Shown: in pieces, positions 11,732 through 24,400 of the stretch
How the letters are laid out: every line of letters begins with the position of its first letter
Position numbering within the stretch: position 1 is the stretch's first letter
Assembly: GCF_037975245.1 (NCBI RefSeq)
Contig: NC_092578.1
Location: 5,621,001 to 5,685,000 of the forward strand
Source of the DNA: Apostichopus japonicus
Lineage: Eukaryota; Echinodermata; Holothuroidea; Aspidochirotida; Stichopodidae
Length of the DNA: 64,000 nucleotides
Direction: 5' to 3'
Made by a program: the position numbers and the translations under genes
The notes under the pieces: model-generated
What the model saw: the letters and a program-made list of their open reading frames with translations, nothing else
Told to the model about the DNA's origin: nothing
Database searches by the model: none

Positions 11732-13534
11732 ATGATGATGACGAGACATATGTTAATGATGCTAATGATGTCAAATGTCATTTTCGTGACCTGTGACGTC
11801 CATATTGAAATATGCATATTCAGCAAGCGAGAATTTACATGTGTAAGAAAAGGAGAAGCTTTAACCGTCGTACCGCCTAATATCCCGAGCAACGTGACAA
11901 AGATATCAATTTTCAGACAAGAAATCCGTACCATTTATGACACAGATTTCTCGGGATTAGATGAACTGGTTGATTTACGTTTAGTTGAAAATGGAATCGA
12001 AGTCATCGAAGATGGCGCCTTCAAAGATCTATTAAGCTTGCGTACTTTGTTGTTATATTCAAATTCGCTGACGTCACTCGGCCCTGATATGCTGAAAACT
12101 AATGTTAACTTGATATCGCTGTTGGTCTCCAACAACCCAGGACTTACCCTGTCATCTTGTTCGCTATCAGGATTGACCAAACTTAAACATTTTATTGCAG
12201 ATCGAACTAGGATAAATTTCTCACGGAATCTTTTCATTGAACAAGATTGTCCAGACGGTGAAATTCCGACATCTTTGAAGGATATAAATGTACTCGACAC
12301 TTTGACTCAAACCTTCGATGTGAGTCTTATGTCTCGTTTTGTTCAGTTGAGACGGTTATCCATTGGCCAATGTGGAATTGATACAATACAAGCCAACCTC
12401 TCACTCCTGCCTTCGTACTCCATTGAGCTATTATTTATAAGACAATTTTCGGCAATATATTTTAATGAAAATACCATCGAAAATTTCACTAATTTAGAGC
12501 GAATTGATATCCAAGGAAGGTCTTTGTATTTTTTTCCAAAATATTTTTTGCAAAATAGTCACTTTCGAGGAGTCATAGCCATAACACAAACATCATTCAC
12601 TCACCTCCCAGAAGATGCTTTTGTAGGGATACAATCTGTGCGTATTATAATTTTACGCTGTGGTTTACGTATCATCCAACCAAATGCTTTCCGGTTGCTG
12701 AGCAACCTACAAGAAATTCACCTGAATAATAATAACTTGGTAACGGTGCATCCAAATATGTTGGATTTACCCTTGATTCATATAAAGGAGATCAATTTAC
12801 GTGAAAATCCGTTGGTTTGTGATTGCCCGCTTTTCAAGATGGCTATGTCGTTAATAGAAACGACTGAACGATTAGTTCTTTCTGGACATTGTCAAAGGGC
12901 AAGTGATGATCAATTCATGAACATTACAGTTTACGCGGAGACTACTTCCACCTGCGATGCAGACTCGTATCCCGTTACTGTGACAGAAATCGTAACTGAT
13001 ACGGAAGCGATGAATACTGTGACGTCAAACCCTCAGTCTGAGAACGAAATAGAGTATTCTCCTAACAGCCGTTCGCCTAAAATTGGGACTGATGTACTCA
13101 TGACTACACACAAACGTAAAACACACCGACCTGACTTTGTTACAATGCGCTGGTTGACAAATTTGGACGATGGTACAAAACAAACGCATAAGACTCTTGG
13201 AGGAATAAACTCGAGAGCACAAGTGTGGCCTACTCCAACAGCACATGACGATACACTGGAGAGGATGGAACGTCTGATTGAGGTAGAGACATCATCATCG
13301 TTACCTAAGGGGCGTCGGCTTTCACCGGAGTCGGGGAAGCAGGACGCCGTAGCTAAATTCAAGTTAGGTTTACCAGGCAAAATAATATTGTATCTTTTCC
13401 TTGGTATTGCGCTTTCTGCTCTGGTGGTTATCGCATTTCTGCAATTGAAACTTTCAAAAGCCAGGAACCGAGTTGATGTGTCAAAAGAATTAACATGTAT
13501 GGCCGATTTGGCACACGGCGGAGCTCATGAATAA
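11732..13534 (+). CDS. Leucine-rich-repeat single-pass membrane protein, intronless
   Basis: A single uninterrupted frame of 600 aa. The start chosen at 11732 puts a Met-rich hydrophobic signal peptide (about residues 1-23) at the N-terminus; the frame is open back to 11669, but that start would bury the signal. Next come an LRRNT-like Cys pair (from C28), LRRs (about 45-150), a less regular middle and further LRRs (about 250-360). An LRRCT-like cap follows (NPLVCDCPLF, C363 and C365, with later Cys). A Ser/Thr-rich stalk of about 140 residues leads to a transmembrane helix (about 551-573) and a 27-residue cytoplasmic tail with no TIR or kinase domain. It is probably a cell-surface recognition or adhesion protein; the ligand is unknown. 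A possible splice acceptor at about 11681 suggests a 5' UTR intron. The stop codon overlaps an AATAAA (13530-13535). Similar architectures occur in Toll-like receptors that lack TIR and in LRRC-type proteins. Confidence 0.8.
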   Translation: MMMTRHMLMMLMMSNVIFVTCDVHIEICIFSKREFTCVRKGEALTVVPPNIPSNVTKISIFRQEIRTIYDTDFSGLDELVDLRLVENGIEVIEDGAFKDLLSLRTLLLYSNSLTSLGPDMLKTNVNLISLLVSNNPGLTLSSCSLSGLTKLKHFIADRTRINFSRNLFIEQDCPDGEIPTSLKDINVLDTLTQTFDVSLMSRFVQLRRLSIGQCGIDTIQANLSLLPSYSIELLFIRQFSAIYFNENTIENFTNLERIDIQGRSLYFFPKYFLQNSHFRGVIAITQTSFTHLPEDAFVGIQSVRIIILRCGLRIIQPNAFRLLSNLQEIHLNNNNLVTVHPNMLDLPLIHIKEINLRENPLVCDCPLFKMAMSLIETTERLVLSGHCQRASDDQFMNITVYAETTSTCDADSYPVTVTEIVTDTEAMNTVTSNPQSENEIEYSPNSRSPKIGTDVLMTTHKRKTHRPDFVTMRWLTNLDDGTKQTHKTLGGINSRAQVWPTPTAHDDTLERMERLIEVETSSSLPKGRRLSPESGKQDAVAKFKLGLPGKIILYLFLGIALSALVVIAFLQLKLSKARNRVDVSKELTCMADLAHGGAHE

Positions 13535-13535
13535 A

Positions 13536-14130
13536 CATGACGTATAAACAAGAGATATAGCGGTTGATATCGTTAAGCAGCTGTATTCCTTATGTATGAC
13601 TATTACGAACTAAACTAAGCTTTCTTGCCAGGAGAGTACTTTTGATTTTTGTTTTGTAGCAATTTTGAACATGCCTTTTATATTGGGGGGGGGGGGGGAT
13701 ACTGTAGGATTGGTTTGCAATTGTGTTATAAATTACCATGAAAATAAGATGTGGTATTAAGTTTAGATTACTATAAGTAACATAGAGCCAACTGATGCAT
13801 GGAGTTAGACGTTTCAATTGTCTATCATATACTGGTTGTCAATGTATCTGTCTTCTAACAACCATCATAGCTTAGACTGGGCTGAAGAATTCATTTTTGT
13901 AGAGTACATTTACTTATATTTATAAGCTCACTGCATGTTCCAAATATTTTTTGGACACATGACTTAATTCTTTAAAGAAACAATTGTGTATGTTTTGAAT
14001 TTACCATTCAAATTTCTGTTGCCTGATATTTTTCTATGTGTATGATTAAACACTATGTATGGTAATTATCATGTGGTTGGTGGAATGGGGTATATCCTAT
14101 AGGTATTGGTCAGATATGAACAATGGCTGT
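13536..14130. other. 3' flank of the LRR gene, no gene recognised
   Basis: AT-rich sequence with a G-run near 13685 and an ATTAAA-type poly(A) signal near 14045. It probably contains the LRR gene 3' UTR. No coding exon is seen. Confidence 0.5.
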
Positions 14131-14134
14131 CATG

Positions 14135-14421
14135 GGTAGGCCTATACAAGATGCCAGACGTTGGCCCTATACTGCATTTAGTGTATGTATATGTGATCTT
14201 CCCGCAAGCAGGAACTCGCGAAAGAAGCCATGGAGGCTTGTAGACTTGCAAGCTGACCGAAGGCAATCTCTCGGCACACATCCATTTAACGTCCATGTCG
14301 GGAAGTTGTTATTGAACAACACCCTTGCCAGACGACACACATTGCTGTCGGCGGGGAATCGAACCGGGGATCTCATGACTGGGAGACGCCGGCGTTAACC
14401 ACTAGGCTATACACTCCGCCT
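14135..14421 (-). mobile_element. tRNA-derived SINE
   Basis: On the minus strand the 5' end is tRNA-like. The A box TAGCCTAGTGG lies at 14409-14399 and the B box GGTTCGATTCC at 14365-14355, with typical pol III spacing. A non-tRNA body continues toward lower coordinates. No clover-leaf complete enough for a working tRNA is present. The 3' limit is approximate. Confidence 0.75.
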
Positions 14422-14429
14422 TAAGTGTG

Positions 14430-15660
14430 ATGGTTAAACAGGTCGCAATGTTCTCCGCTTAAGCCTACAATAACTGGGCGCCGGGAGTGGGTGGGGTGAT
14501 AATGTTTATGGCACGGATAATAACTTAACATGAATAAATCAGTATTCAGTTTTCAGAACATTTATTGTAAAACTCTACAGACGAAACATGGTAAGACTAA
14601 CAATGAAAGGACATCAAACAGAAAGAGTGTTACAATTGCAATATATACTAAAAGACTATAAGGTATCTAGACTGTTTGGTCTGGTCAAGAAATTAATCTA
14701 AAGTTACTAAGAAAGCGACGACGTGGTGCCACCCAAAATGTGGATCGCAAAAAATCTCAGTTCATGGGTCGCGGGATATTTCCAGACGTCCGAATTATTT
14801 TTTTTTAATTTTCAGAGCTTCCCGAAAAAGTGCCCTATACTGCATTTTTGTTCTGTTTTTATCATCGTGTCAATAGTCAGTGCATCGCCGGTACTGGAGG
14901 GTGAGCGGTATGGTGCAGGGTCGTAAATGAAGCGCTGTGCTAAGTAAATAACTATAGTTGCAAGAAATTAATTGAAACCTTTGATAGGAACACACTCACA
15001 AAGAATAGCATTTATAGTTATCTAAACAAGTACTATATACAGCTATATCAATGACAACGAATGACAATGCAAGCAACTACAGCAGAAAAACAATATAAAA
15101 AACTATATAACAGACGACCATTGATGAAATCCAAACCATCAAATCACCTGTTAATAATTACATAGCCATGTATGCGGCGACATACTTGATACTATAGCAC
15201 TGTTCAATCAGAAGTCGTACGCATACGGTTTTCTATATAGCGTGGTGCGTTCACTGAAGATGGGTACCTTCATATCAGTTAAACACGTATACTAGTTGTC
15301 TGGAGAAGGTTTCAGCTTTGTTTTCAATAATTAAGGGTGCTTGAATTCAAACTGATTCAACCATTTTAAGTTGTTAGTTCGTTACGTTTGACGCAGTTAG
15401 TGAGATCGTCCTCCTCAGAACAAACAAAACTCTATGGGGAATGCAGACTTCTGAAAATGGAGGTGGGGTGAGCGTACGCACGATAGTCCGTCTCCCTCCT
15501 GCATCAGTCAATCCTTACCAGGCTGTTTGGGAACTGCTGAACCGTTGCTTTGCCCCCGTTTAGACATTAGATCCGCCAGCCCATAATGGCGGCCTCTACT
15601 TGTAGTGAAAAACCGCCAGTTATGGTGTTGTCTACCCCCTCCTTGGCCAAAAAGAGAACC
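14430..15660. other. Intergenic, no gene recognised
   Basis: No coding exon or RNA gene is supported. The short minus-strand frame at 15508-15702 overlaps the MITE that begins at 15667 and has no recognisable domain. Confidence 0.5.
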
Positions 15661-15666
15661 AATTAA

Positions 15667-16032
15667 AGGCATTGAAGACTCGCCCAAACCGCGTGCGGCC
15701 ATCTGAAAAAGTTAACTTTCCGTTGCTTGCAAGTGACGTTTTGTTCGTGTCGCTACAAAATGCAGACAGTATAGTAATAAAAAAGTGATACCTTGTTATC
15801 TTTAGCTAGACATGAGATGTCCAAGGCTGTATTGTTTGTACACTGTGTGTGGGTATTGGCCGTAGCTGTATGTACTGACTGTACACTAGTGTCTAATTAC
15901 CGATGGTAGCAAGCAGTGTGTGTGTATGTTCTAGGATCGATGGTGGTGTCTAACACTTCTGTTACACCTCATTCGAAACTAGGTCAGATTACCGGCATTA
16001 GACGTTTCTTTTTGCGCGAGTCTTCACACCCT
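15667..16032 (-). mobile_element. TTAA-flanked MITE, copy A
   Basis: Both sides are flanked by TTAA (15663-15666 and 16033-16036), the target duplication made by piggyBac and Kolobok transposases. Terminal inverted repeats read AGGCATTGAAGACTCGCCC at one end and AGGGTGTGAAGACTCGCGC at the other. The 366-bp body has no coding capacity. A second copy in opposite orientation is at 30513-30847. Confidence 0.8.
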
Positions 16033-16185
16033 TTAACTTCACCTATATACACCGCACACTAAAAATACTAAAATTGATTTACTAGCTGTACAGCGGACGT
16101 TGTCCGTACACGCGGCGGATGATACCTTGGAAAAATTTGCTCCAACACATTTATCGAAGTGGATACCAGCACCCCCTCGCCCCTA

Positions 16186-16716
16186 TGGCAAGCCGTTTTA
16201 ACATTTACCTCTCTATTCTACTTAAGTAGAATTAATTCCACTTAAGTAGAATACAATTAAGCTTAAGTGAAATGAATTGCACTTAAGTAGAATACAATTT
16301 AGCTTAAGTAAAATGAATTGCACTTAAGTAGAATTGCATTTTACTTAAGTTTAATTGTATTCCACTTAAGTAAAATTACCACTTTCTTTTAAGCTTAAGT
16401 TAAATTCAATTTCACTTAAGCTTAATTGTATTCTACTTAAGTAAAATACAATTCTACTTAAGTAAAATTTAATTTAGCTTAAGTAAAAGTGTCATTCTTT
16501 TTCACTTAAGCTAAATGCATTTTACTTAAGTAAAATTGTATTTTACTTAAGTAGAATACAATTAAGCTTCAGTGAAATTGAATTTAACTTAAGCTTAATT
16601 GTATTCTACTTAAGTAGAATTGTATTTTACTTAAGTAGAATACAATTGCATTATACTTAAGTAAAATTCAATTCTACTTAAGTAAAATACAATTTAGCTT
16701 AAGTGGAATTGAAGGA
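16186..16716 (+). repeat. Left arm: about 22 CTTAAG palindromes at 20-21 bp spacing
   Basis: Units alternate between forms such as CACTTAAGTAGAAT, AAGCTTAAGTGAAAT and TTACTTAAGTAAAAT. Each is centred on CTTAAG and spaced about two helical turns apart; one degenerate unit reads CTTCAG. The outer 100 or so bases match the right arm as an inverted repeat almost perfectly. Confidence 0.95.
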
Positions 16717-17618
16717 TATGGCAAGCCGTTATAACATTTACCTCGTGCGGAGAAGTGGTTGGTCTGGGGGCAATGTTTACATGGTACCGTGCCTTGTGGT
16801 ACTACTACTACTAGTACCACTGCTTGGTGGTATGTCGTGTTGTAGTCGTTCCCTTGCCCTCAAAAGTGCTTTTCCAACTGCATCAGCAACATTTTGCAAC
16901 GATTTATTGGCTGGCTGCATTTACCAAAACTCTAACGTTCAGACTCAGTGATAAACATAGCTTTGCTTCATTTGCTAAGTATGGTGTTATGTTCGTATAT
17001 ACACAACGAAAGCTTGATAAGTATCGCAGAATGGGGGAATGGCCGCAAATGGTTACGTAACTAGTACGTCTTGAACGTAACTCTATAGGTCTCGCATCAC
17101 AATTAATTGTTCCATTGACTTACACACTAAACTCATCACTTTCAAGACCTGCCAAAGCATAGATAGAAGTTTTCATCTGGTATATCCTACCCACCACAAG
17201 ATAGCTGTGCTCTTGGCCTATCATGGCACTTGCAAACTTCCATATCATGACCGTTTAGATTATGAGCTAGAAGAGGAGCAAGTTTATCACACTGAACCCT
17301 TCCATATGCTCGCCCGGAGTAATATCAACATTAAACAAAAGATTTTTAAAATGGTTTATATCACCCTCGATCCTCCCTATTTTCACACCATCTGTACTTA
17401 AAATTATGCTCTTTCATATGAAGGCAGAAAAAACGATGACAGTAAATGATAACATGCTTAAGCAAGCTTTACGTTAGGTATTTTTACGTCTTTTCTGACA
17501 ATGGTTAACCTATTGAGCGGATGAACACGTGGTGAGGTACCTATAATAGTATACAAAGTAGGACTTCGCGGCAAGTACAGTGACGCAATGAGTAGCATAT
17601 ACTGATTGACCAATCACA

Positions 17619-18074
17619 TTTTACTTAAGCTAAATTGCATTTTACTTAAGTGAAATAGATTGACCAATCACATTTCACTTAAGCGTAATTCTATTTCACT
17701 TAAGTAAAATGCAATTTAGCTTAAGTGAAATTGAAAAGCCATTTTGCTTAAGTAGAATAGCATTTTACTTAAGTAGAATTGAATTTTACTTAAGCAGAAT
17801 TGCATTTTACTTAAGTAGAATTGAATTTTACTTAAGCAGAATTGTATTTTACTTTAGTAGAATTGTATTTTACTTAAGTAAAATACGATGTAAACAAGAA
17901 CCGTTTAAACTTAAGCTAATATGAATTCCACTTAAGTGGAATACAATTAAGCTTAAGTAAAATGCAATTCTACTTAAGTGCAATTCATTTCACTTAAGCT
18001 TAATTGTATTCTACTTAAGTAGAATTAATTCTACTTAAGTAGAATAGAGAGGTAAATGTTAAAACGGCTTGCCA
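17619..18074 (-). repeat. Right arm: about 18 CTTAAG palindromes, inverted relative to the left
   Basis: Same unit family as the left arm. The outermost part is its reverse complement, with one C/T difference and a block of about two repeat units missing. One unit is degenerate (CTTTAG). The inner edge carries a duplicated GATTGACCAATCACATTT. Confidence 0.95.
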
Positions 18075-18479
18075 TACGCCCCACCCCATTTTCCATGCAA
18101 ACGATTCTGACAAACTTGTGCCCGGTTTGTGAGCGATCTATTGCGCAGTCCCAAGCTCTACCTCCAATGACATACACAGTAGCTTTAAACGACGCTACAA
18201 ACAATGACTCATATCATCGACCTTTGTCCCAAATTGCGCATTAGCTTTAGCACGCAACTAGGTGGAACAATTCGCGCTATTCAGTCGCGTAGTCCAATAG
18301 TATGAAAGTACACCACAACAACACACGTTGTACGGTACAGGCTTACACACATAGAGTACTGATTACATACTTTTACGCGGACCGAACGACAACGAGACAG
18401 CGTGTGGAACCCGTCGATAAAGAGAGGGGAGAAAAAAAAACGCAAGAATTCTTTACTATAACATAATAAAAATACAAAA

Positions 18480-21400
18480 ATGAGTGATAAAGAAGATTAC
18501 GAGACAAGGGTAAGTATATTAGTGCAAAGTAGATGTTTCTGATACTGAGCCTATCGGTGAAAATCGTAGAAATCTAGTTGTTAGCCTAACGAGTATTGGT
18601 AACGTGTCGCTTGGGGATTAAGGTTGGTTAGGCCAAGGCCTAAGTTTGTAGGGTTATGAATTCTATGTAGGCCTATCTTGTTTTGCAGAGTAGGCTAGTT
18701 GTATTGTATGCTACACCATTGTATTATATATTGAGAACAACAAATCTGTGTGCAAGTATAAATTAAACTTATAGACCTATCCATTGATTAATTTATTAAA
18801 ATATAGGTCTAGTCGAAGCTAGTAATAGTATAGGCCTAGTCAGTATTGCAAAGTTCAGAACACTGCGAAGTTCGGACACCCCTAAGAAAAACACGATTTT
18901 TACATAATAACCTAGAGCCAATATCACGAAAAACTACGAAGCTACAGTTATTTTCTCTCAAAAATGATCCAAAAGCAAGTACATATTTCCCAATAAAAGG
19001 AAGTTATAGTTTTGGGGTGTTTCAAAGCTTACGTGACCGAACTTCGAAGTATCCATGCTATAAGTAAAAGATGCAAAAGAATTTGAGAATTTCAAACAAT
19101 TCTTTTGCTGTAATAAACCCCTCATAACTGGGTTGAAATGGAATATCCAACGAAGAAAATATGACACTTTATCCGTTGTTTGGAAGGATAGGCTCTAGAG
19201 CATTTTTTCATATTTATAAACATCCAAAGCAAAGTGAGGTTTTGATTAGTGAGACATGCTTTCACTAGTTGTACCGGAGTAAGTTAGTTCTCTCTCTCAG
19301 AGTAGAGTTACTTCAAGACATTACAACTCAGTTGATGTTGTGACAAGTAAATCATTTAAAATGAGCAAAAATGCTTTAGTATTACAAGTAACCTGTGCAA
19401 GTTACTAAAAGGGCATGATGTTTTCATCCTAGAAGGATCTTCTTCAGAGGCTAAAAGTTGGTCTGAAGAAGATCCAGCTAGATTTGAACATCAGGCCCTC
19501 TAATTTTTATTTAAATAATATTGGGAAATAAATCCAATATTTAGATATGATAATTTACTGGACAAGGTATGCCCTATAAAGAGATCTTAACGTCATAATA
19601 TTCCAACGATATTTTCATATTCAAGGGAGAGAAAAAGGTGTCCCGTTCACGGTCTCCAGAGGTAAAGAGGAGGTCCAGGTCAAGAAGCCGCTCTGGATCC
19701 TCTAGACGTTCTGACAGCAGGAGCAGGTCAAGGTCAGCTTCCAGGGGTCGTTCAAGAGATAGGAAGTACAGATCCAGATCCCGCAGCAAGGGTCGTTACA
19801 GGTCGTAAGTACATCAGTGTCTCATCCTGAAGTTAGGTTAGGCTTGTATACTACCAGAATGGTTTCATCATAGTAAGTGATAGGAACCCTGGGGCTGACC
19901 AGAAACTGTTACTACCCAGTCCAGGCCGTTACTGCCTTGTCCAGAAATTTGTAAAAAAAAAATCATTAACATTGTTCATTATTTTCAGTTACGTTTTCAT
20001 ACGAAGTAATGGAAGTGAGTGAAATTTCATGTGTTTTCTTCTGTAATTTCATTATTTGGTAATATTCACTTAGAACTATCTTGTTGTGTTTAAGTGTAAA
20101 ATTTGTTACTATTCCCCCCAGAGAAAGTTTTGATAAATTACGTTCATTACCTTGAGGTGTGTACACTGTACTATATTGCCCAAGTTATTTCTCTGCTCTG
20201 CAGGGGAAAACATGCATGTGTTCATTTTGAAAAAGCAATTTTAGGATATAAGTGGTCAATCTAAATATGCTGCCTTGCAGTACAAATCAATTCACGGGTT
20301 AAACGAACAGTTGCTAAAAGACTTATTATATTCGTGACTGAAGACCTGCATAGCCTATGCAAAGTAGCCACGTGCTTATGTGTGCCCTTAAGTGTTATAG
20401 ATCTTGTTGTGCTTTAGGTTGAATGCGTAAGTGAACCCAGGGGACCAACGGAATTAACAAACGCTGTAGAGTCCGAGGGCTTGACAATGGACAGACTTTG
20501 AACACAAAACACAGAAACAAGAAAATACATGAGGGTCTGGGTCTGGGAGGGTCTGAGGGTCTGGGAGGCTCTGCCTTACTTCTTTATTCAGTCTTACTAA
20601 CTAGACTGCTTGTCTAGCTATTTACATAACATAAATGCATAAGAACAATGTACCATTGATAGGAGGAATACATGTAGCATGTACCATACCAACTATAGAA
20701 CACTGGTCTAGCTATTAACATAATATATGCATAAAGAACAATATACCATTGATAGGAGGAATGAACTGAATACAGTATTATGTCCACCTGGTATACATGT
20801 AAACTGACACACATACTTCTTATACATAACAGGGCCAGTGCAAGCCGCATAAGTAATAAGCTATCTCTACAACGCGTATTCAGGAGCACATTTTTTGACT
20901 GTTCCTGTCACTAACCATAGTTCTTTCCACCCCTCAAGTTGATAGTTTCTCTTTGGCTGTGTAAGCAAGGTCTTTTGAAAGGACTGCCACTGATCATCTT
21001 TTGTCCCATCTTTTGTTTAGCTCCATTTTATGCATTAAGAAGTTTGGTACTTCGTCTTGGCTGTTAATGATGGAATTGGTTTGGTGTATCCATGTTTGCT
21101 TAATAAATTGTGACATGATGCAACATCACTGGTAACATAAGGACTGGCAGTGGCTAGTACAGACACAAACTCATGATTTTGTAGATCTGTTGGTCTTTAA
21201 TAGTCATTTATGGTGGTATTGAAAGGACATGGCCAGTTCTGTACTTAGTATCATTAAATGTGTTTAGTGTTTTGATATGAATAGTTAGCAAACGGTCACT
21301 GCCAAGCCCATGGCCCCTTACCAATATTCTATTTACTCTTCATTTTAAAATGTCTCAAAATGTGAAAGCACTGCCTGTATTTCCTACCAAAAAAAAAAAC

Positions 21401-24400
21401 CTGATTATTTCCTGATGATACACTTTATCATTTAACTTTTTAACATTTTTACCAGACGTTCGGGATCTCGACGAAGACGTTCAAATTCCCGCAGCAAGTC
21501 TCCAATGTCCAATAGGAGAAGACATGTTGGTGACAGGGTATGCTTTACTTGATAACATTTATGTTATGCCTCAAAGCATCTAAGAAAATAGAATACAATA
21601 TCAGAATAGTATATTTTCAGTCTATGGACTGAAGGTCAAGTCTGGTTTATATGTACTTATGAAATAAGTAAGATTTATGTGTTCATGAACTAGAAGTCAG
21701 GTGTATAGCATATAGGCCTAGATTTTCACAATTTTAGCCATTAACATAAAAAAATATGCCATTGTGTAAAAAGAAATTTTACTTGTTCAATAAAAATACC
21801 ATTTTTTTTTTTTTTTACTTGCAAATAGCTATAAAAGTCCACTGACATTTAACCAGTAAATAGCCTGTATTTCGAGGCATGGCATTGGTGTTGTTTCTGA
21901 ATACATGACTTGCATTTTTACATTATAATTTCCTTGGTATGTATTCAATGACATTCATCAGCTGTCCTAAATATGTATTCCCAAAGGGTTTTTTGTCGGG
22001 TTGACATTCATACCACAAATACAAACTATTTTGCTTTACAGGAAGACCCGAGTGAGAATTGCTGTCTGGGTGTCTTTGGTCTAAGTTTATATACCACAGA
22101 GAGGGAAATCAAGGAGGTCTTTGGCAGATACGGTCCATTAGATAACATTAATGTTGTACACGATCATCAGGTGCAGTATTCATTTCTCTCTTACCGTAAC
22201 GATTCTTTACAAACATAACACACTTGACTATTCCTGTGGGGTTTATTGATTTCTACCAATTTGAGCAATTGCTGTACAATAAACATGTTCAAACTCCATA
22301 TCTATAAATGTAATAATTCATTACAACCAGCTTTTCCATACAAAATTGTCATCTTTTTAATTCCAGTCATTGTGTTAAATCTCCTACATCGGAAGGAAAT
22401 GGCCTGGCAAGGAAATTTAACAGAAGTAAACATCTCTCTGTTTTAACCAATTACAGGACATTTTGAATCATATATTTGCAAAAAATAAGCCTTTACTGGA
22501 CACCAAAGTCAACCAAACGACCCTTCATTTAATGAGCCAGCAATTCTTTTATCTTGTTCATTCGCTGCTATTTATCATATTTTTCAACTTGTGGTATCTC
22601 TACAGACTGGCCGTTCCAGGGGATTTGCTTTCGTCACTTACGAATCCGTGGAAGATGCTAAAGAGGTGCTGTGATCTTTCTGTAACTTTGTTGTTTTTAA
22701 TTTTAATAAAAAAAACTATAAGACATACGTTGGTGCTAGGCTGTCACCAAATTAAAGGAGGCATTGAATTTAAAGCATGAAGGATGCAAAGTTATGATGC
22801 TCAGTGCCTGCATGTGGTACTAGAGCAATGGTGTGTCTCAGTAACAACCTGTTTATTTCATGTATGCTTTACTGTTCATTTCCTAAATTCTCAAGTCTGA
22901 AGATGGTATTTAAATCATCACTTTGAAAAGATTCTGCATACCAACTTTCAACATTGTGTGTCAAAAAAACTTACAGAAGTTAAGTAACATATTTATTGGT
23001 TTTGTTGTAGGCCTCAGTATGTATGTACAATATTTTGGTGGTGACCAGAAAATTCACTTCACTTATGGCAATTTTTTTCCAAATTGTGTTACAATTTTGC
23101 AGTCGTTTTAAGATCACCTTTAAAGTTCATCATACGTTACTGTCACACACACAGGCCAAAGAGAAGACAACAGGCATTGAGCTAGACGGCAGACGAATTC
23201 GGGTAGATTTTTCAATTACAAGACGACCACATACACCCACACCAGGGATATACATGGGCAAGCCAACCAGGTGAGTAAATGATACAGCGTTGCCAGAATT
23301 CCGGCTTTATCCCTATTTTGAAATTTTGTTCCGGCTCCACATGATCTTTCCGGCCCAGTTGAAACAGGCATGAGCTTTTTCTGCGATTTTCTAACTATGA
23401 TCCTAACACACTGTAGCATATGCAAATTGGAGCCTATACTGCATTCTTTTCTCTGGATTTTCATAAAGTCCCAACATTAGCTTAGATAGTCTTTGGGACA
23501 TCCAAGTCCCCACAACTTTCAGGCCCTAGGCAAACCCTTCTGGCATCCCTGATTATAGCATTAGTGGTAGTCAATACCCACCGGCAAGACTAGGTTGGGA
23601 TAAGAAAGGGCATAGGCACTGACATTTTGCATTCAGTCAGATCAATTTTTCTTAAGAAGGTTGGTCGAGATCCATACTTGTTTGGGTTCGTTTAGTTCAG
23701 GGATGAGCAAAGACTTGACCCCTGCATAACACGTAAAGGTGTGCCTACTCCTGGGAGAAAAACAAACATTGCATCCCGTGGGAAATAAAACATGTAATGG
23801 AACATGTGCATAGAGTATTCAGTTAGATGGGAATATGGATCACAAGTATAAGCCCAATATACAAAAACTTCCCAAATTACACACATATTTTATAGTTTTC
23901 TGCCGTTCAACATCAATAAGTGCTTTGAGAACCTTGCCGGTCACAGTGGATGTGTCCACAGGGTTGCACGTTGCATCACCTGTGGATTAGTTGATTTGTC
24001 GATTTCATAAATTGATGAGGTGTTTCTGTCAAATTGTCACCCTGGGATACAAGAACATCCATCTTATAATAGAGCAGCTTGAAAAGAAAATCTTTTTATT
24101 TACCTTTTTGTGTCATTTGTAGCTGTTATCTTTATCAGGATATGGGAAACTTTCTGTCTTTGCAGACCTGTTCGTAAAGATTACTTTGGTTACTATGGAC
24201 GAAGGACCCCGAGCCCAGAATACAGAAGGAGGTCACCTTCACCCTACAGAAGCCGACGATACTCAAGATCTAGGTCACGATCGCCACGGGACTATCGTAA
24301 GTAACACTCACAACTTTAATTGATGCTGATAGTGTTGCTATATCCACCCCCCCTCTCCCCACTCCCTTTGCAATGATGGGAGTAAAAACATGTAACCCAT

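Larger units (their letters stand above)
16186..18074. mobile_element. Foldback element with CTTAAG-array arms and TA target duplication
   Basis: The left end TGGCAAGCCGTTTTAACA is exactly inverted at 18074, and TA lies on both sides (16184-16185 and 18075-18076). The inverted arms are arrays of CTTAAG palindromes (see their own entries). The roughly 900-bp centre (16717-17618) encodes nothing recognisable. A second, direct copy of the terminal sequence (with one T to A change) stands at 16718-16743, just inside the left arm, so the element may be rearranged or nested. TA duplication suits a Tc1/mariner-like or similar non-autonomous element; the family is not known to me. Confidence 0.8.

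Noticed and set aside
14340-14420. A tRNA gene
   Set aside because: A and B boxes are present but no complete clover-leaf or acceptor stem; fits a SINE head.
16210-18060. A CRISPR-like array
   Set aside because: Units are palindromic and lack unique spacers of constant length; the setting is an animal genome and the arms are inverted repeats of a mobile element.
18846-19067. 73-aa frame in TRA2 intron 1
   Set aside because: No domain; the GAAGTTCGG words in and near it form only a short imperfect inverted repeat.
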